Shown piece by piece: positions 13,336 to 28,600 of a stretch of 64,000 nucleotides of DNA. This DNA is from Luzula sylvatica (taxonomy: Eukaryota > Streptophyta > Magnoliopsida > Poales > Juncaceae). The DNA lies in NCBI GenBank assembly GCA_946800325.1, contig OX326957.1:21267007-21331006 (forward strand), written 5' to 3'. The translations under genes were made by a program, and so were the position numbers. The notes below the pieces were generated by a model. That model was not told the origin of the DNA. It saw nothing but the letters and a program-made list of their open reading frames with translations, and searched no databases. Within the stretch, counting starts at the first letter, position 1; every line of letters begins with the position of its first letter.

Positions 13336-15290
13336 AGATTTTAACTTTTTGTGGAGTTCAAATGACGTGTTTTGAGATCATTTGTATCTTATCTTTTACT
13401 ACATAACTTTTCACCAAATTTCACAAACACTAAGAAAGTTTGTTTTTCGATTCAAAACAATATTTTAACACTTTGTGGAGTTCAAATAACGTGTTTTGAG
13501 TTCATTTGTATCGTATCTTTTACTGCATAACTTTTCACCAAATTTCACAAACACTAAGAAAGTTTGTTTTTCGATTCAAAACAAGATTTTAACGCTTTGT
13601 GGAGTTCAAATAACGTGTTTTGAGATCATTTGTATCGTATCTTTTACTACATAACTTTTCACCAAATTTCACAAACACGAAGAAAGTTTGTTTTTCGATT
13701 CAAAACAAGATTTTAACGCTTTGAGGAGTTCAAATAACGTGTTTTGAGATCATTTGTATCTTATCTTTTACTACATAACTTTTCACCAAATTTCACAAAC
13801 ACTAAGAAAGTTTGTTTTTCGATTCAGAACAAGATTTTAACGCTTTGTGGAGTTCCAATAACGTGTTTTGAGTTCATTTGTATCGTATCTTTTACTGCAT
13901 AACTTTTCACCAAATTTCACAAACACTAAGAAAGTTTGTTTTTCGATTCAAAACAAGATTTTAACGCTTTGTGGAGTTTAAATAACGTGTTTTGAGATCG
14001 TTTGTATCGTATCTTTTACTACATAACTTTTCACCAAATTTCAAAAACACTAAGAAAGTTTGTTTTTCTATTCAAAACAAGATTTTAACGCTTTGAGGAG
14101 TTCAAATAACGTGTTTTGAGATCATTTGTATCTTATCTTTTACTACATAACTTTTCACCAAATTTCACAAACACTAAGAAAGTTTGTTTTTCGATTCAAA
14201 ACAAGATTTTAACGCTTTGTGGAGTTCAAATAACGTGTTTTGAGATCATTTGTATCGTATCTTTTACTACATAACTTTTCACCAAATTTCACAAACACTA
14301 AGTAAGTTTGTTTTTCGATTCAAAACAAGATTTTAACGCTTTGTGGAGTTCAAATAACGTGTTTTGAGTTCATTTGTATCGTATCGTTTACTACATAACT
14401 TTTCACCAAATTTCACAAACACTAAGAAAGTTTGTTTTTCGATTCAAAACAAGATTTTAACGCTTTGTGGAGTTCAAATAACGTGTTTTGAGATCATTTG
14501 TATCGTATCTTTTACTACATAACTTTTCACCAAATTTCACAAACACGAAGAAAGTTTGTTTTTCGATTCAAAACAAGATTTTAACGCTTTGAGGAGTTCA
14601 AATAACGTGTTTTGAGATCATTTGTATCTTATCTTTTACTACATAACTTTTCACCAAATTTCACAAACACTAAGAAAGTTTGTTTTTCGATTCAGAACAA
14701 GATTTTAACACTTTGTGGAGTTCCAATAACGTGTTTTGAGTTCATTTGTATCGTATCTTTTACTGCATAACTTTTCACCAAATTTCACAAACACTAAGAA
14801 AGTTTGTTTTTTGATTCAAAACAAGATTTTAACGCTTTGAGGAGTTCAAATAACGTGTTTTGAGATCATTTGTATCTTATCTTTTACTACATAACTTTTC
14901 ACCAAATTTCACAAACACTAAGAAAGTTTGTTTTTCGATTCAAAACAAGATTTTAACGCTTTGTGGAGTTCAAATGACGTGTTTTGAGATCATTTGTATC
15001 TTATCTTTTACTACATAACTTTTCACCAAATTTCACAAACACTAAGAAAGTTTGTTTTTCGATTCAAAACAATATTTTAACACTTTGTGGAGTTCAAATA
15101 ACGTGTTTTGAGTTCATTTGTATCGTATCTTTTACTGCATAACTTTTCACCAAATTTCACAAACACTAAGAAAGTTTGTTTTTCGATTCAAAACAAGATT
15201 TTAACGCTTTGTGGAGTTCAAATAACGTGTTTTGAGATCATTTGTATCGTATCTTTTACTACATAACTTTTCACCAAATTTCACAAACAC
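13335..15290 (+). repeat. Satellite stretch with 7-, 13- and 26-monomer echoes
   Basis: The CACGAAG variant occurs at about 10455, 13679, 14547 and 15291. The spacings are 3224, 868 and 744 bp, so 13679 to 15291 is 1612 bp: multiples of 124 (26, 7, 6 and 13 monomers). The surrounding variant order (AATATTTTAACAC, then ACTGCAT, then CACGAAG, then CGATTCAGAAC) is repeated with each, so this region is built of smaller block duplications of the same series. Confidence 0.65.
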
Positions 15291-18200
15291 GAAGAAAGTT
15301 TGTTTTTCGATTCAAAACAAGATTTTAACGCTTTGAGGAGTTCAAATAACGTGTTTTGAGATCATTTGTATCTTATCTTTTACTACATAACTTTTCACCA
15401 AATTTCACAAACACTAAGAAAGTTTGTTTTTCGATTCAGAACAAGATTTTAACGCTTTGTGGAGTTCCAATAACGTGTTTTGAGTTCATTTGTATCGTAT
15501 CTTTTACTGCATAACTTTTCACCAAATTTCACAAACACTAAGAAAGTTTGTTTTTCGATTCAAAACAAGATTTTAACGCTTTGTGGAGTTTAAATAACGT
15601 GTTTTGAGATCGTTTGTATCGTATCTTTTACTACATAACTTTTCACCAAATTTCAAAAACACTAAGAAAGTTTGTTTTTCTATTCAAAACAAGATTTTAA
15701 CGCTTTGAGGAGTTCAAATAACGTGTTTTGAGATCATTTGTATCTTATCTTTTACTACATAACTTTTCACCAAATTTCACAAACACTAAGAAAGTTTGTT
15801 TTTCGATTCAAAACAAGATTTTAACGCTTTGTGGAGTTCAAATAACGTGTTTTGAGATCATTTGTATCGTATCTTTTACTACATAACTTTTCACCAAATT
15901 TCACAAACACTAAGTAAGTTTGTTTTTCGATTCAAAACAAGATTTTAACGCTTTGTGGAGTTCAAATAACGTGTTTTGAGTTCATTTGTATCGTATCGTT
16001 TACTACATAACTTTTCACCAAATTTCACAAACACTAAGAAAGTTTGTTTTTCGATTCAGAACAAGATTTTAACGCTTTGTGGAGTTCCAATAACGTGTTT
16101 TGAGTTCATTTGTATCGTATCTTTTACTGCATAACTTTTCACCAAATTTCACAAACACTAAGAAAGTTTATTATTTGATTCAAAACAAGATTTTAACGCT
16201 TTTTGGAGTTTAAATAACGTGTTTTGAGATCATTTGTATCGTATCTTTTACTACATAACTTTTCACCAAATTTCACAAACACTAAGAAAGTTTGGTTTTT
16301 GATTCAAAACAAGATTTTAACGCTTTGAGGAGTTCAAATAACGTGTTTTGAGATCATTTGTATCTTATCTTTTACTACATAACTTTTCACCAAATTTCAC
16401 AAACACTAAGAAAGTTTGTTTTTCGATTCAAAACAAGATTTTAACGCTTTGTGGAGTTCAAATAACGTGTTTTGAGATCATTTGTATCTTATCTTTTACT
16501 ACATAACTTTTCACCAAATTTCACAAACACTAAGAAAGTTTGTTTTTCGATTCAAAACAAGATTTTAACGCTTTGTGGAGTTCAAATAACGTGTTTTGAG
16601 ATCATTTGTATCGTATCTTTTACTACATAACTTTTCACCAAATTTCACAAACACTAAGAAAGTTTGTTTTTCGATTCAAAACAAGATTTTAACGCTTTGT
16701 GGAGTTTAAATAACGTGTTTTGAGATCATTTGTATCGTATCTTTTACTACATAACTTTTCACCAAATTTCACAAACACTAAGAAAGTTTGTTTTTCTATT
16801 CAAAACAAGATTTTAACGCTTTGAGGAGTTCAAATAACGTGTTTTGAGATCATTTGTATCTTATCTTTTACTACATAACTTTTCACCAAATTTCACAAAC
16901 ACTAAGAAAGTTTGTTTTTCGATTCAAAACAAGATTTTAACGCTTTGTGGAGTTCAAATAACGTGTTTTGAGATCATTTGTATCGTATCTTTTACTACAT
17001 AACTTTTCACCAAATTTCACAAACACTAAGTAAGTTTGTTTTTCGATTCAAAACAAGATTTTAACGCTTTGTGGAGTTCAAATAACGTGTTTTGAGTTCA
17101 TTTGTATCGTATCGTTTACTACATAACTTTTCACCAAATTTCACAAACACTAAGAAAGTTTGTTTTTCGATTCAAAACAAGATTTTAACGCTTTGTGGAG
17201 TTCAAATAACGTGTTTTGAGATCATTTGTATCGTATCTTTTACTACATAACTTTTCACCAAATTTCACAAACACTAAGTAAGTTTGTTTTTCGATTCAAA
17301 ACAAGATTTTAACGCTTTGTGGAGTTCAAATAACGTGTTTTGAGATCATTTGTATCGTATCTTTTACTACATAACTTTTCACCAAATTTCACAAACACTA
17401 AGTAAGTTTGTTTTTCGATTCAAAACAAGATTTTAACGCTTTGTGGAGTTCAAATAACGTGTTTTGAGTTCATTTGTATCGTATCGTTTACTACATAACT
17501 TTTCACCAAATTTCACAAACACTAAGAAAGTTTGTTTTTCGATTCAGAACAAGATTTTAACGCTTTGTGGAGTTCCAATAACGTGTTTTGAGTTCATTTG
17601 TATCGTATCTTTTACTTCATAACTTTTCACCAAATTTCACAAACACTAAGAAAGTTTATTTTTCGATTGAAAACAAGATTTTAACGCTTTTTGGAGTTTA
17701 AATAACGTGTTTTGAGATCATTTGTATCTTATCTTTTACTACATAACTTTTCACCAAATTTCACAAACACTAAGAAAGTTTGTTTTTCGATTCAAAACAA
17801 GATTTTAACGCTTTGTGGAGTTCAAATAACGTGTTTTGAGATCATTTGTATCTTATCTTTTACTACATAACTTTTCACCAAATTTCACAAACACTAAGAA
17901 AGTTTGTTTTTCGATTCAAAACAAGATTTTAACGCTTTGAGGAGTTCAAATAACGTGTTTTGAAATCATTTGTATCGTATCTTTACTACATAACTTTTCA
18001 CCAAATTTCACAAACACTAAGAAAGTTTGTTTTTCGATTCAAAACAATATTTTAACGCTTTGTGGAGTTCAAATAACGTGTTTTGAGTTCATTTGTATCG
18101 TATCTTTTACTGCATAACTTTTCACCAAATTTCACAAACACTAAGAAAGTTTGTTTTTCGATTCAAAACAAGATTTTAACGCTTTGTGGAGTTCAAATAA

Positions 18201-21200
18201 CGTGTTTTGAGATCATTTGTATCGTATCTTTTACTACATAACTTTTCACCAAATTTCACAAACACTAAGAAAGTTTGTTTTTCGATTCAAAACAAGATTT
18301 TAACGCTTTGAGGAGTTCAAATAACGTGTTTTGAGATCATTTGTATCTTATCTTTTACTACATAACTTTTCACCAAATTTCACAAACACTAAGAAAGTTT
18401 GTTTTTCGATTCAAAACAAGATTTTAACGCTTTGTGGAGTTCAAATAACGTGTTTCGAGATCATTTGTATCGTATCTTTTACTACATAACTTTTCACCAA
18501 ATTTCACAAACACTAAGAAAGTTTGTTTTTCGATTCAAAATAAGATTTTAACGCTTTGAGGAGTTTAAATAACGTGTTTTGAGATCATTTGTATCGTATC
18601 TTTTACTAAATAACTTTTCACCAAATTTCACAAACACTAAGAAAGTTTGTTTTTCGATTCAAAACAAGATTTTAACGCTTTGTGGAGTTCAAATAACGTG
18701 TTTTGAGTTCATTTGTATCGTATGTTTTACTGCATAACTTTTCACCAAATTTCACAAACACTAAGAAAGTTTGTTTTTCGATTCAAAACAAGATTTTAAC
18801 GCTTTGTGGAGTTCAAATAACGTGTTTTGAGTTCATTTGTATCGTATCTTTTACTGCATAACTTTTCACCAAATTTCACAAACACTAAGAAAGTTTGTTT
18901 TTCGATTCAAAACAAGATTTTAACGCTTTGTGGAGTTCAAATAACATGTTTTGAGATCATTTGTATCGTATCTTTTACTACATAACTTTTCACCAAATTT
19001 CACAAACACTAAGTAAGTTTGTTTTTCGATTCAAAACAAGATTTTAACGCTTTGTGGAGTTCAAATAACGTGTTTTGAGTTCATTTGTATCGTATGTTTT
19101 ACTGCATAACTTTTCACCAAATTTCACAAACACTAAGAAAGTTTGTTTTTCGATTCAAAACAAGATTTTAACGCTTTGTGGAGTTCCAATAACGTGTTTT
19201 GAGTTCATTTGTATCGTATCTTTTACTACATAACTTTTCACCAAATTTCACAAACACTAAGAAAGTTTGTTTTTCGATTCGGAACAAGATTTTAACGCTT
19301 TGTGGAGTTCCAATAACGTGTTTTGAGTTCATTTGTATCGTATCTTTTACTGCATAACTTTTCACCAAATTTCACAAACACTAAGAAAGTTTATTTTTCG
19401 ATTCAAAACAAGATTTTAACGCTTTTTGGAGTTTAAATAACGTGTTTTGAGATCATTTGTATCGTATCTTTTACTACATAACTTTTCACCAAATTTCACA
19501 AACACTAAGAAAGTTTGTTTTTCGATTCAAAACAAGATTTTAACGCTTTGAGGAGTTCAAATAACGTGTTTTGAGATCATTTGTATCTTATCTTTTACTA
19601 CATAACTTTTCACCAAATTTCACAAACACTAAGAAAGTTTGTTTTTCGATTCAAAACAAGATTTTAACGCTTTGTGGAGTTCAAATAACGTGTTTTGAGA
19701 TCATTTGTATCGTATCTTTTACTACATAACTTTTCACCAAATTTCACAAACACTAAGAAAGTTTGTTTTTCGATTCAAAACAAGATTTTAACGCTTTGAG
19801 GAGTTCAAATAACGTGTTTTGAGATCATTTGTATCGTATCATTTACTACATAACTTTTCACCAAATTTCACAAACACTAAGAAAGTTTGTTTTTCGATTC
19901 AAAACAAGATTTTAACGCTTTGTGGAGTTCAAATAACGTGTTTTGAGTTCATTTGTATCGTATCTTTTACTGCATAACTTTTCACCAAATTTCACAAACA
20001 CTAAGAAAGTTTGTTTTTCGATTCAAAACAAGATTTTAACGCTTTGTGGAGTTCAAATAACATGTTTTGAGATCATTTGTATCGTATCTTTTACTACATA
20101 ACTTTTCACCAAATTTCACAAACACTAAGTAAGTTTGTTTTTCGATTCAAAACAAGATTTTAACGCTTTGTGGAGTTCAAATAACGTGTTTTGAGTTCAT
20201 TTGTATCGTATCTTTTACTACATAACTTTTCACCAAATTTCACAAACACTAAGAAAGTTTGTTTTTCGATTCAAAACAAGATTTTAACGCTTTGTGGAGT
20301 TCAAATAACGTGTTTTGAGATCATTTGTATCGTATCTTTTACAACATAACTTTTCACCAAATTTCACAAACACTGAGTAAGTTTATTTTTCGATTCAAAA
20401 CAAGATGTCAACGTTTTGAGGAGTTCAAATAACGTGTTTTGAGATCATTTGTATCGTATCTTTTACAACATAACTTTTCACCAAATTTCACAAACACTAA
20501 GAAAGTTTGTTTTTCGATTCAAAACAAGATTTTAACGCTTTGTGGAGTTCAAATACCGTGTTTTGAGTTCATTTGTATCGTTTCTATTACTACATAACTT
20601 TTCACCAAATTTAACAAATACTAAGGAAGTTTGTTTTTCGATTCAAAACAAGATTTTAACGCTTTGTGGAGTTCAAATAACGTGTTTTGAGATCATTTGT
20701 ATCATATCTTTTACTACATAGCTTTTTACCAAATTTCACAAACACTAAGTAAGTTTATTTTTCGCTTCAAAACAAGATTTTAACGTTTTGAGGAGTTCAA
20801 ATAACATGTTTTGAGATCATTTATATCGTATCTTTTACTACATAACTTTTCACCAAATTTCACAAACACTAAGAAAGTTTGTTTTTCGATTCAAAACAAG
20901 ATTTTAAAGCTTTGAGGAGTTCAAATAACGTGTTTTGAGATCATTTGTATCTTATCTTTTACTACATAACTTTTCACCAAATTTCACAAACACTAAGAAA
21001 GTTTGTTTTTCGATTCAAAACAAGATTTTAACGCTTTGTGGAGTTCAAATAACGTGTTTTGAGATCATTTGTATCGTATCTTTTACTACATAACTTTTCA
21101 CCAAATTTCACAAACACTAAGAAAGTTTGTTTTTCGATTCAAAACAAGATTTTAACGCTATGTGGAGTTCCAATAACGTGTTTTGAGTTCATTTGTATCG

Positions 21201-22135
21201 TATCTTTTACTACACAACTTTTCACCAAATTTCACAAACACTAAGAAAGTTTGTTTTTCGATTCAGAACAAGATTTTAACGCTTTGTGGAGTTCCAATAA
21301 CGTGTTTTGAGTTCATTTGTATCGTATCTTTTACTGCATAACTTTTCACCAAATTTCACAAACACTAAGAAAGTTTGTTTTTCGATTCAAAACAAGATTT
21401 TAACGCTTTGTGGAGTTTAAATAACGTGTTTTGAGATCATTTGTATCGTATCTTTTACTGCATAACTTTTCACCAAATTTCACAAACACTAAGAAAGTTT
21501 GTTTTTCTATTCAAAACAAGATTTTAACGCTTTGTGGAGTTGAAATAACGTGTTTTGAGATCATTTGTATCGTATCTTTTACTACATAACTTTTCACCAA
21601 ATTTCACAAACACTAAGAAAGTTTGTTTTTCGATTCAAAACAAGATTTTAACGCTTTGTGGAGTTCAAATAACGTGTTTTGAGATCATTTGTATCGTATC
21701 GTTTACTACATAACTTTTCACCAAATTTCACAAACACTAAGAAAGTTTGTTTTTCGATTCAGAACAAGATTTTAACGCTTTGTGGAGTTGAAATAACGTG
21801 TTTTGAGATCATTTGTATCGTATCTTTTACTACATAACTTTTCACCAAATTTCACAAACACTAAGAAAGTTTGTTTTTCGATTCAAAACAAGATTTTAAC
21901 GCTTTGTGGAGTTCAAATAACGTGTTTTGAGATCATTTGTATCGTATCTTTTACTACATAACTTTTCACCAAATTTCACAAACACTAAGAAAGTTTGTTT
22001 TTCGATTCAAAATAAGATTTTAACGCTTTGAGGAGTTTAAATAACGTGTTTTGAGATCATTTGTATCGTATCTTTTACTAAATAACTTTTCACCAAATTT
22101 CACAAACACTAAGAAAGTTTGTTTTTCGATTCAGA
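15290..22135 (+). repeat. 7315-bp higher-order block, copy 1
   Basis: Every diagnostic variant in this stretch is found again exactly 7315 bp downstream (59 monomers less one base): GATCGTTTG at 15612 and 22927, TTTATTATTTGATT at 16167 and 23482, and the CGATTCGGAAC monomer near 19278 and 26593. Spot comparison found only scattered single-base differences, such as TACTTCAT near 17615 against TACTGCAT. The match begins near 15290 and ends near 22135, where this copy carries CGATTCAGAACAAG. Confidence 0.8.
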
Positions 22136-22605
22136 ACAAGATTTTAACGCTTTGAGGAGTTTAAATAACGTGTTTTGAGATCATTTGTATCGTATCTTTT
22201 ACTAAATAACTTTTCACCAAATTTCACAAACACTAAGAAAGTTTGTTTTTCGATTCAGAACAAGATTTTAACGCTTTGTGGAGTTGAAATAACGTGTTTT
22301 GAGATCATTTGTATCGTATCTTTTACTACATAACTTTTCACCAAATTTCACAAACACTAAGAAAGTTTGTTTTTCGATTCAAAACAAGATTTTAACGCTT
22401 TGTGGAGTTCAAATAACGTGTTTTGAGATCATTTGTATCGTATCGTTTACTACATAACTTTTCACCAAATTTCACAAACACTAAGAAAGTTTGTTTTTCG
22501 ATTCAGAACAAGATTTTAACGCTTTGTGGAGTTGAAATAACGTGTTTTGAGATCATTTGTATCGTATCTTTTACTACATAACTTTTCACCAAATTTCACA
22601 AACAC
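22135..22605 (+). repeat. Satellite monomers private to the junction of the two 7315-bp copies
   Basis: About four monomers lie between the end of the conserved part of copy 1 and the start of copy 2. They repeat GGAGTTTAAATAACG with ACTAAATAAC, and GGAGTTGAAATAACG with CGTATCGTTTAC, and carry CGATTCAGAAC; their close relatives lie directly upstream at 21.5-22.1 kb. This looks like a short local duplication at the block boundary. Confidence 0.55.
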
Positions 22606-25600
22606 TAAGAAAGTTTGTTTTTCGATTCAAAACAAGATTTTAACGCTTTGAGGAGTTCAAATAACGTGTTTTGAGATCATTTGTATCTTATCTTTTACTA
22701 CATAACTTTTCACCAAATTTCACAAACACTAAGAAAGTTTGTTTTTCGATTCAGAACAAGATTTTAACGCTTTGTGGAGTTCCAATAACGTGTTTTGAGT
22801 TCATTTGTATCGTATCTTTTACTGCATAACTTTTCACCAAATTTCACAAACACTAAGAAAGTTTGTTTTTCGATTCAAAACAAGATTTTAACGCTTTGTG
22901 GAGTTTAAATAACGTGTTTTGAGATCGTTTGTATCGTATCTTTTACTACATAACTTTTCACCAAATTTCAAAAACACTAAGAAAGTTTGTTTTTCTATTC
23001 AAAACAAGATTTTAACGCTTTGAGGAGTTCAAATAACGTGTTTTGAGATCATTTGTATCTTATCTTTTACTACATAACTTTTCACCAAATTTCACAAACA
23101 CTAAGAAAGTTTGTTTTTCGATTCAAAACAAGATTTTAACGCTTTGTGGAGTTCAAATAACGTGTTTTGAGATCATTTGTATCGTATCTTTTACTACATA
23201 ACTTTTCACCAAATTTCACAAACACTAAGTAAGTTTGTTTTTCGATTCAAAACAAGATTTTAACGCTTTGTGGAGTTCAAATAACGTGTTTTGAGTTCAT
23301 TTGTATCGTATCGTTTACTACATAACTTTTCACCAAATTTCACAAACACTAAGAAAGTTTGTTTTTCGATTCAGAACAAGATTTTAACGCTTTGTGGAGT
23401 TCCAATAACGTGTTTTGAGTTCATTTGTATCGTATCTTTTACTGCATAACTTTTCACCAAATTTCACAAACACTAAGAAAGTTTATTATTTGATTCAAAA
23501 CAAGATTTTAACGCTTTTTGGAGTTTAAATAACGTGTTTTGAGATCATTTGTATCGTATCTTTTACTACATAACTTTTCACCAAATTTCACAAACACTAA
23601 GAAAGTTTGGTTTTTGATTCAAAACAAGATTTTAACGCTTTGAGGAGTTCAAATAACGTGTTTTGAGATCATTTGTATCTTATCTTTTACTACATAACTT
23701 TTCACCAAATTTCACAAACACTAAGAAAGTTTGTTTTTCGATTCAAAACAAGATTTTAACGCTTTGTGGAGTTCAAATAACGTGTTTTGAGATCATTTGT
23801 ATGTTATCTTTTACTACATAACTTTTCACCAAATTTCACAAACACTAAGAAAGTTTGTTTTTCGATTCAAAACAAGATTTTAACGCTTTGTGGAGTTCAA
23901 ATAACGTGTTTTGAGATCATTTGTATCGTATCTTTTACTACATAACTTTTCACCAAATTTCACAAACACTAAGAAAGTTTGTTTTTCGATTCAAAACAAG
24001 ATTTTAACGCTTTGTGGAGTTTAAATAACGTGTTTTGAGATCATTTGTATCGTATCTTTTACTACATAACTTTTCACCAAATTTCACAAACACTAAGAAA
24101 GTTTGTTTTTCTATTCAAAACAAGATTTTAACGCTTTGAGGAGTTCAAATAACGTGTTTTGAGATCATTTGTATCTTATCTTTTACTACATAACTTTTCA
24201 CCAAATTTCACAAACACTAAGAAAGTTTGTTTTTCGATTCAAAACAAGATTTTAACGCTTTGTGGAGTTCAAATAACGTGTTTTGAGATCATTTGTATCG
24301 TATCTTTTACTACATAACTTTTCACCAAATTTCACAAACACTAAGTAAGTTTGTTTTTCGATTCAAAACAAGATTTTAACGCTTTGTGGAGTTCAAATAA
24401 CGTGTTTTGAGTTCATTTGTATCGTATCGTTTACTACATAACTTTTCACCAAATTTCACAAACACTAAGAAAGTTTGTTTTTCGATTCAAAACAAGATTT
24501 TAACGCTTTGTGGAGTTCAAATAACGTGTTTTGAGATCATTTGTATCGTATCTTTTACTACATAACTTTTCACCAAATTTCACAAACACTAAGTAAGTTT
24601 GTTTTTCGATTCAAAACAAGATTTTAACGCTTTGTGGAGTTCAAATAACGTGTTTTGAGATCATTTGTATCGTATCTTTTACTACATAACTTTTCACCAA
24701 ATTTCACAAACACTAAGTAAGTTTGTTTTTCGATTCAAAACAAGATTTTAACGCTTTGTGGAGTTCAAATAACGTGTTTTGAGTTCATTTGTATCGTATC
24801 GTTTACTACATAACTTTTCACCAAATTTCACAAACACTAAGAAAGTTTGTTTTTCGATTCAGAACAAGATTTTAACGCTTTGTGGAGTTCCAATAACGTG
24901 TTTTGAGTTCATTTGTATCGTATCTTTTACTGCATAACTTTTCACCAAATTTCACAAACACTAAGAAAGTTTATTTTTCGATTGAAAACAAGATTTTAAC
25001 GCTTTTTGGAGTTTAAATAACGTGTTTTGAGATCATTTGTATCTTATCTTTTACTACATAACTTTTCACCAAATTTCACAAACACTAAGAAAGTTTGTTT
25101 TTCGATTCAAAACAAGATTTTAACGCTTTGTGGAGTTCAAATAACGTGTTTTGAGATCATTTGTATCTTATCTTTTACTACATAACTTTTCACCAAATTT
25201 CACAAACACTAAGAAAGTTTGTTTTTCGATTCAAAACAAGATTTTAACGCTTTGAGGAGTTCAAATAACGTGTTTTGAAATCATTTGTATCGTATCTTTA
25301 CTACATAACTTTTCACCAAATTTCACAAACACTAAGAAAGTTTGTTTTTCGATTCAAAACAATATTTTAACGCTTTGTGGAGTTCAAATAACGTGTTTTG
25401 AGTTCATTTGTATCGTATCTTTTACTGCATAACTTTTCACCAAATTTCACAAACACTAAGAAAGTTTGTTTTTCGATTCAAAACAAGATTTTAACGCTTT
25501 GTGGAGTTCAAATAACGTGTTTTGAGATCATTTGTATCGTATCTTTTACTACATAACTTTTCACCAAATTTCACAAACACTAAGAAAGTTTGTTTTTCGA

Positions 25601-28600
25601 TTCAAAACAAGATTTTAACGCTTTGAGGAGTTCAAATAACGTGTTTTGAGATCATTTGTATCTTATCTTTTACTACATAACTTTTCACCAAATTTCACAA
25701 ACACTAAGAAAGTTTGTTTTTCGATTCAAAACAAGATTTTAACGCTTTGTGGAGTTCAAATAACGTGTTTCGAGATCATTTGTATCGTATCTTTTACTAC
25801 ATAACTTTTCACCAAATTTCACAAACACTAAGAAAGTTTGTTTTTCGATTCAAAATAAGATTTTAACGCTTTGAGGAGTTTAAATAACGTGTTTTGAGAT
25901 CATTTGTATCGTATCTTTTACTAAATAACTTTTCACCAAATTTCACAAACACTAAGAAAGTTTGTTTTTCGATTCAAAACAAGATTTTAACGCTTTGTGG
26001 AGTTCAAATAACGTGTTTTGAGTTCATTTGTATCGTATGTTTTACTGCATAACTTTTCACCAAATTTCACAAACACTAAGAAAGTTTGTTTTTCGATTCA
26101 AAACAAGATTTTAACGCTTTGTGGAGTTCAAATAACGTGTTTTGAGTTCATTTGTATCGTATCTTTTACTGCATAACTTTTCACCAAATTTCACAAACAC
26201 TAAGAAAGTTTGTTTTTCGATTCAAAACAAGATTTTAACGCTTTGTGGAGTTCAAATAACATGTTTTGAGATCATTTGTATCGTATCTTTTACTACATAA
26301 CTTTTCACCAAATTTCACAAACACTAAGTAAGTTTGTTTTTCGATTCAAAACAAGATTTTAACGCTTTGTGGAGTTCAAATAACGTGTTTTGAGTTCATT
26401 TGTATCGTATGTTTTACTGCATAACTTTTCACCAAATTTCACAAACACTAAGAAAGTTTGTTTTTCGATTCAAAACAAGATTTTAACGCTTTGTGGAGTT
26501 CCAATAACGTGTTTTGAGTTCATTTGTATCGTATCTTTTACTACATAACTTTTCACCAAATTTCACAAACACTAAGAAAGTTTGTTTTTCGATTCGGAAC
26601 AAGATTTTAACGCTTTGTGGAGTTCCAATAACGTGTTTTGAGTTCATTTGTATCGTATCTTTTACTGCATAACTTTTCACCAAATTTCACAAACACTAAG
26701 AAAGTTTATTTTTCGATTCAAAACAAGATTTTAACGCTTTTTGGAGTTTAAATAACGTGTTTTGAGATCATTTGTATCGTATCTTTTACTACATAACTTT
26801 TCACCAAATTTCACAAACACTAAGAAAGTTTGTTTTTCGATTCAAAACAAGATTTTAACGCTTTGAGGAGTTCAAATAACGTGTTTTGAGATCATTTGTA
26901 TCTTATCTTTTACTACATAACTTTTCACCAAATTTCACAAACACTAAGAAAGTTTGTTTTTCGATTCAAAACAAGATTTTAACGCTTTGTGGAGTTCAAA
27001 TAACGTGTTTTGAGATCATTTGTATCGTATCTTTTACTACATAACTTTTCACCAAATTTCACAAACACTAAGAAAGTTTGTTTTTCGATTCAAAACAAGA
27101 TTTTAACGCTTTGAGGAGTTCAAATAACGTGTTTTGAGATCATTTGTATCGTATCATTTACTACATAACTTTTCACCAAATTTCACAAACACTAAGAAAG
27201 TTTGTTTTTCGATTCAAAACAAGATTTTAACGCTTTGTGGAGTTCAAATAACGTGTTTTGAGTTCATTTGTATCGTATCTTTTACTGCATAACTTTTCAC
27301 CAAATTTCACAAACACTAAGAAAGTTTGTTTTTCGATTCAAAACAAGATTTTAACGCTTTGTGGAGTTCAAATAACATGTTTTGAGATCATTTGTATCGT
27401 ATCTTTTACTACATAACTTTTCACCAAATTTCACAAACACTAAGTAAGTTTGTTTTTCGATTCAAAACAAGATTTTAACGCTTTGTGGAGTTCAAATAAC
27501 GTGTTTTGAGTTCTTTTGTATCGTATCTTTTACTACATAACTTTTCACCAAATTTCACAAACACTAAGAAAGTTTGTTTTTCGATTCAAAACAAGATTTT
27601 AACGCTTTGTGGAGTTCAAATAACGTGTTTTGAGATCATTTGTATCGTATCTTTTACAACATAACTTTTCACCAAATTTCACAAACACTGAGTAAGTTTA
27701 TTTTTCGATTCAAAACAAGATGTTAACGTTTTGAGGAGTTCAAATAACGTGTTTTGAGATCATTTGTATCGTATCTTTTACAACATAACTTTTCACCAAA
27801 TTTCACAAACACTAAGAAAGTTTGTTTTTCGATTCAAAACAAGATTTTAACGCTTTGTGGAGTTCAAATACCGTGTTTTGAGTTCATTTGTATCGTTTCT
27901 ATTACTACATAACTTTTCACCAAATTTAACAAATACTAAGGAAGTTTGTTTTTCGATTCAAAACAAGATTTGAACGCTTTGTGGAGTTCAAATAACGTGT
28001 TTTGAGATCATTTGTATCATATCTTTTACTACATAGCTTTTTACCAAATTTCACAAACACTAAGTAAGTTTATTTTTCGCTTCAAAACAAGATTTTAACG
28101 TTTTGAGGAGTTCAAATAACATGTTTTGAGATCATTTATATCGTATCTTTTACTACATAACTTTTCACCAAATTTCACAAACACTAAGAAAGTTTGTTTT
28201 TCGATTCAAAACAAGATTTTAAAGCTTTGAGGAGTTCAAATAACGTGTTTTGAGATCATTTGTATCTTATCTTTTACTACATAACTTTTCACCAAATTTC
28301 ACAAACACTAAGAAAGTTTGTTTTTCGATTCAAAACAAGATTTTAACGCTTTGTGGAGTTCAAATAACGTGTTTTGAGATCATTTGTATCGTATCTTTTA
28401 CTACATAACTTTTCACCAAATTTCACAAACACTAAGAAAGTTTGTTTTTCGATTCAAAACAAGATTTTAACGCTATGTGGAGTTCCAATAACGTGTTTTG
28501 AGTTCATTTGTATCGTATCTTTTACTACACAACTTTTCACCAAATTTCACAAACACTAAGAAAGTTTGTTTTTCGATTCAGAACAAGATTTTAACGCTTT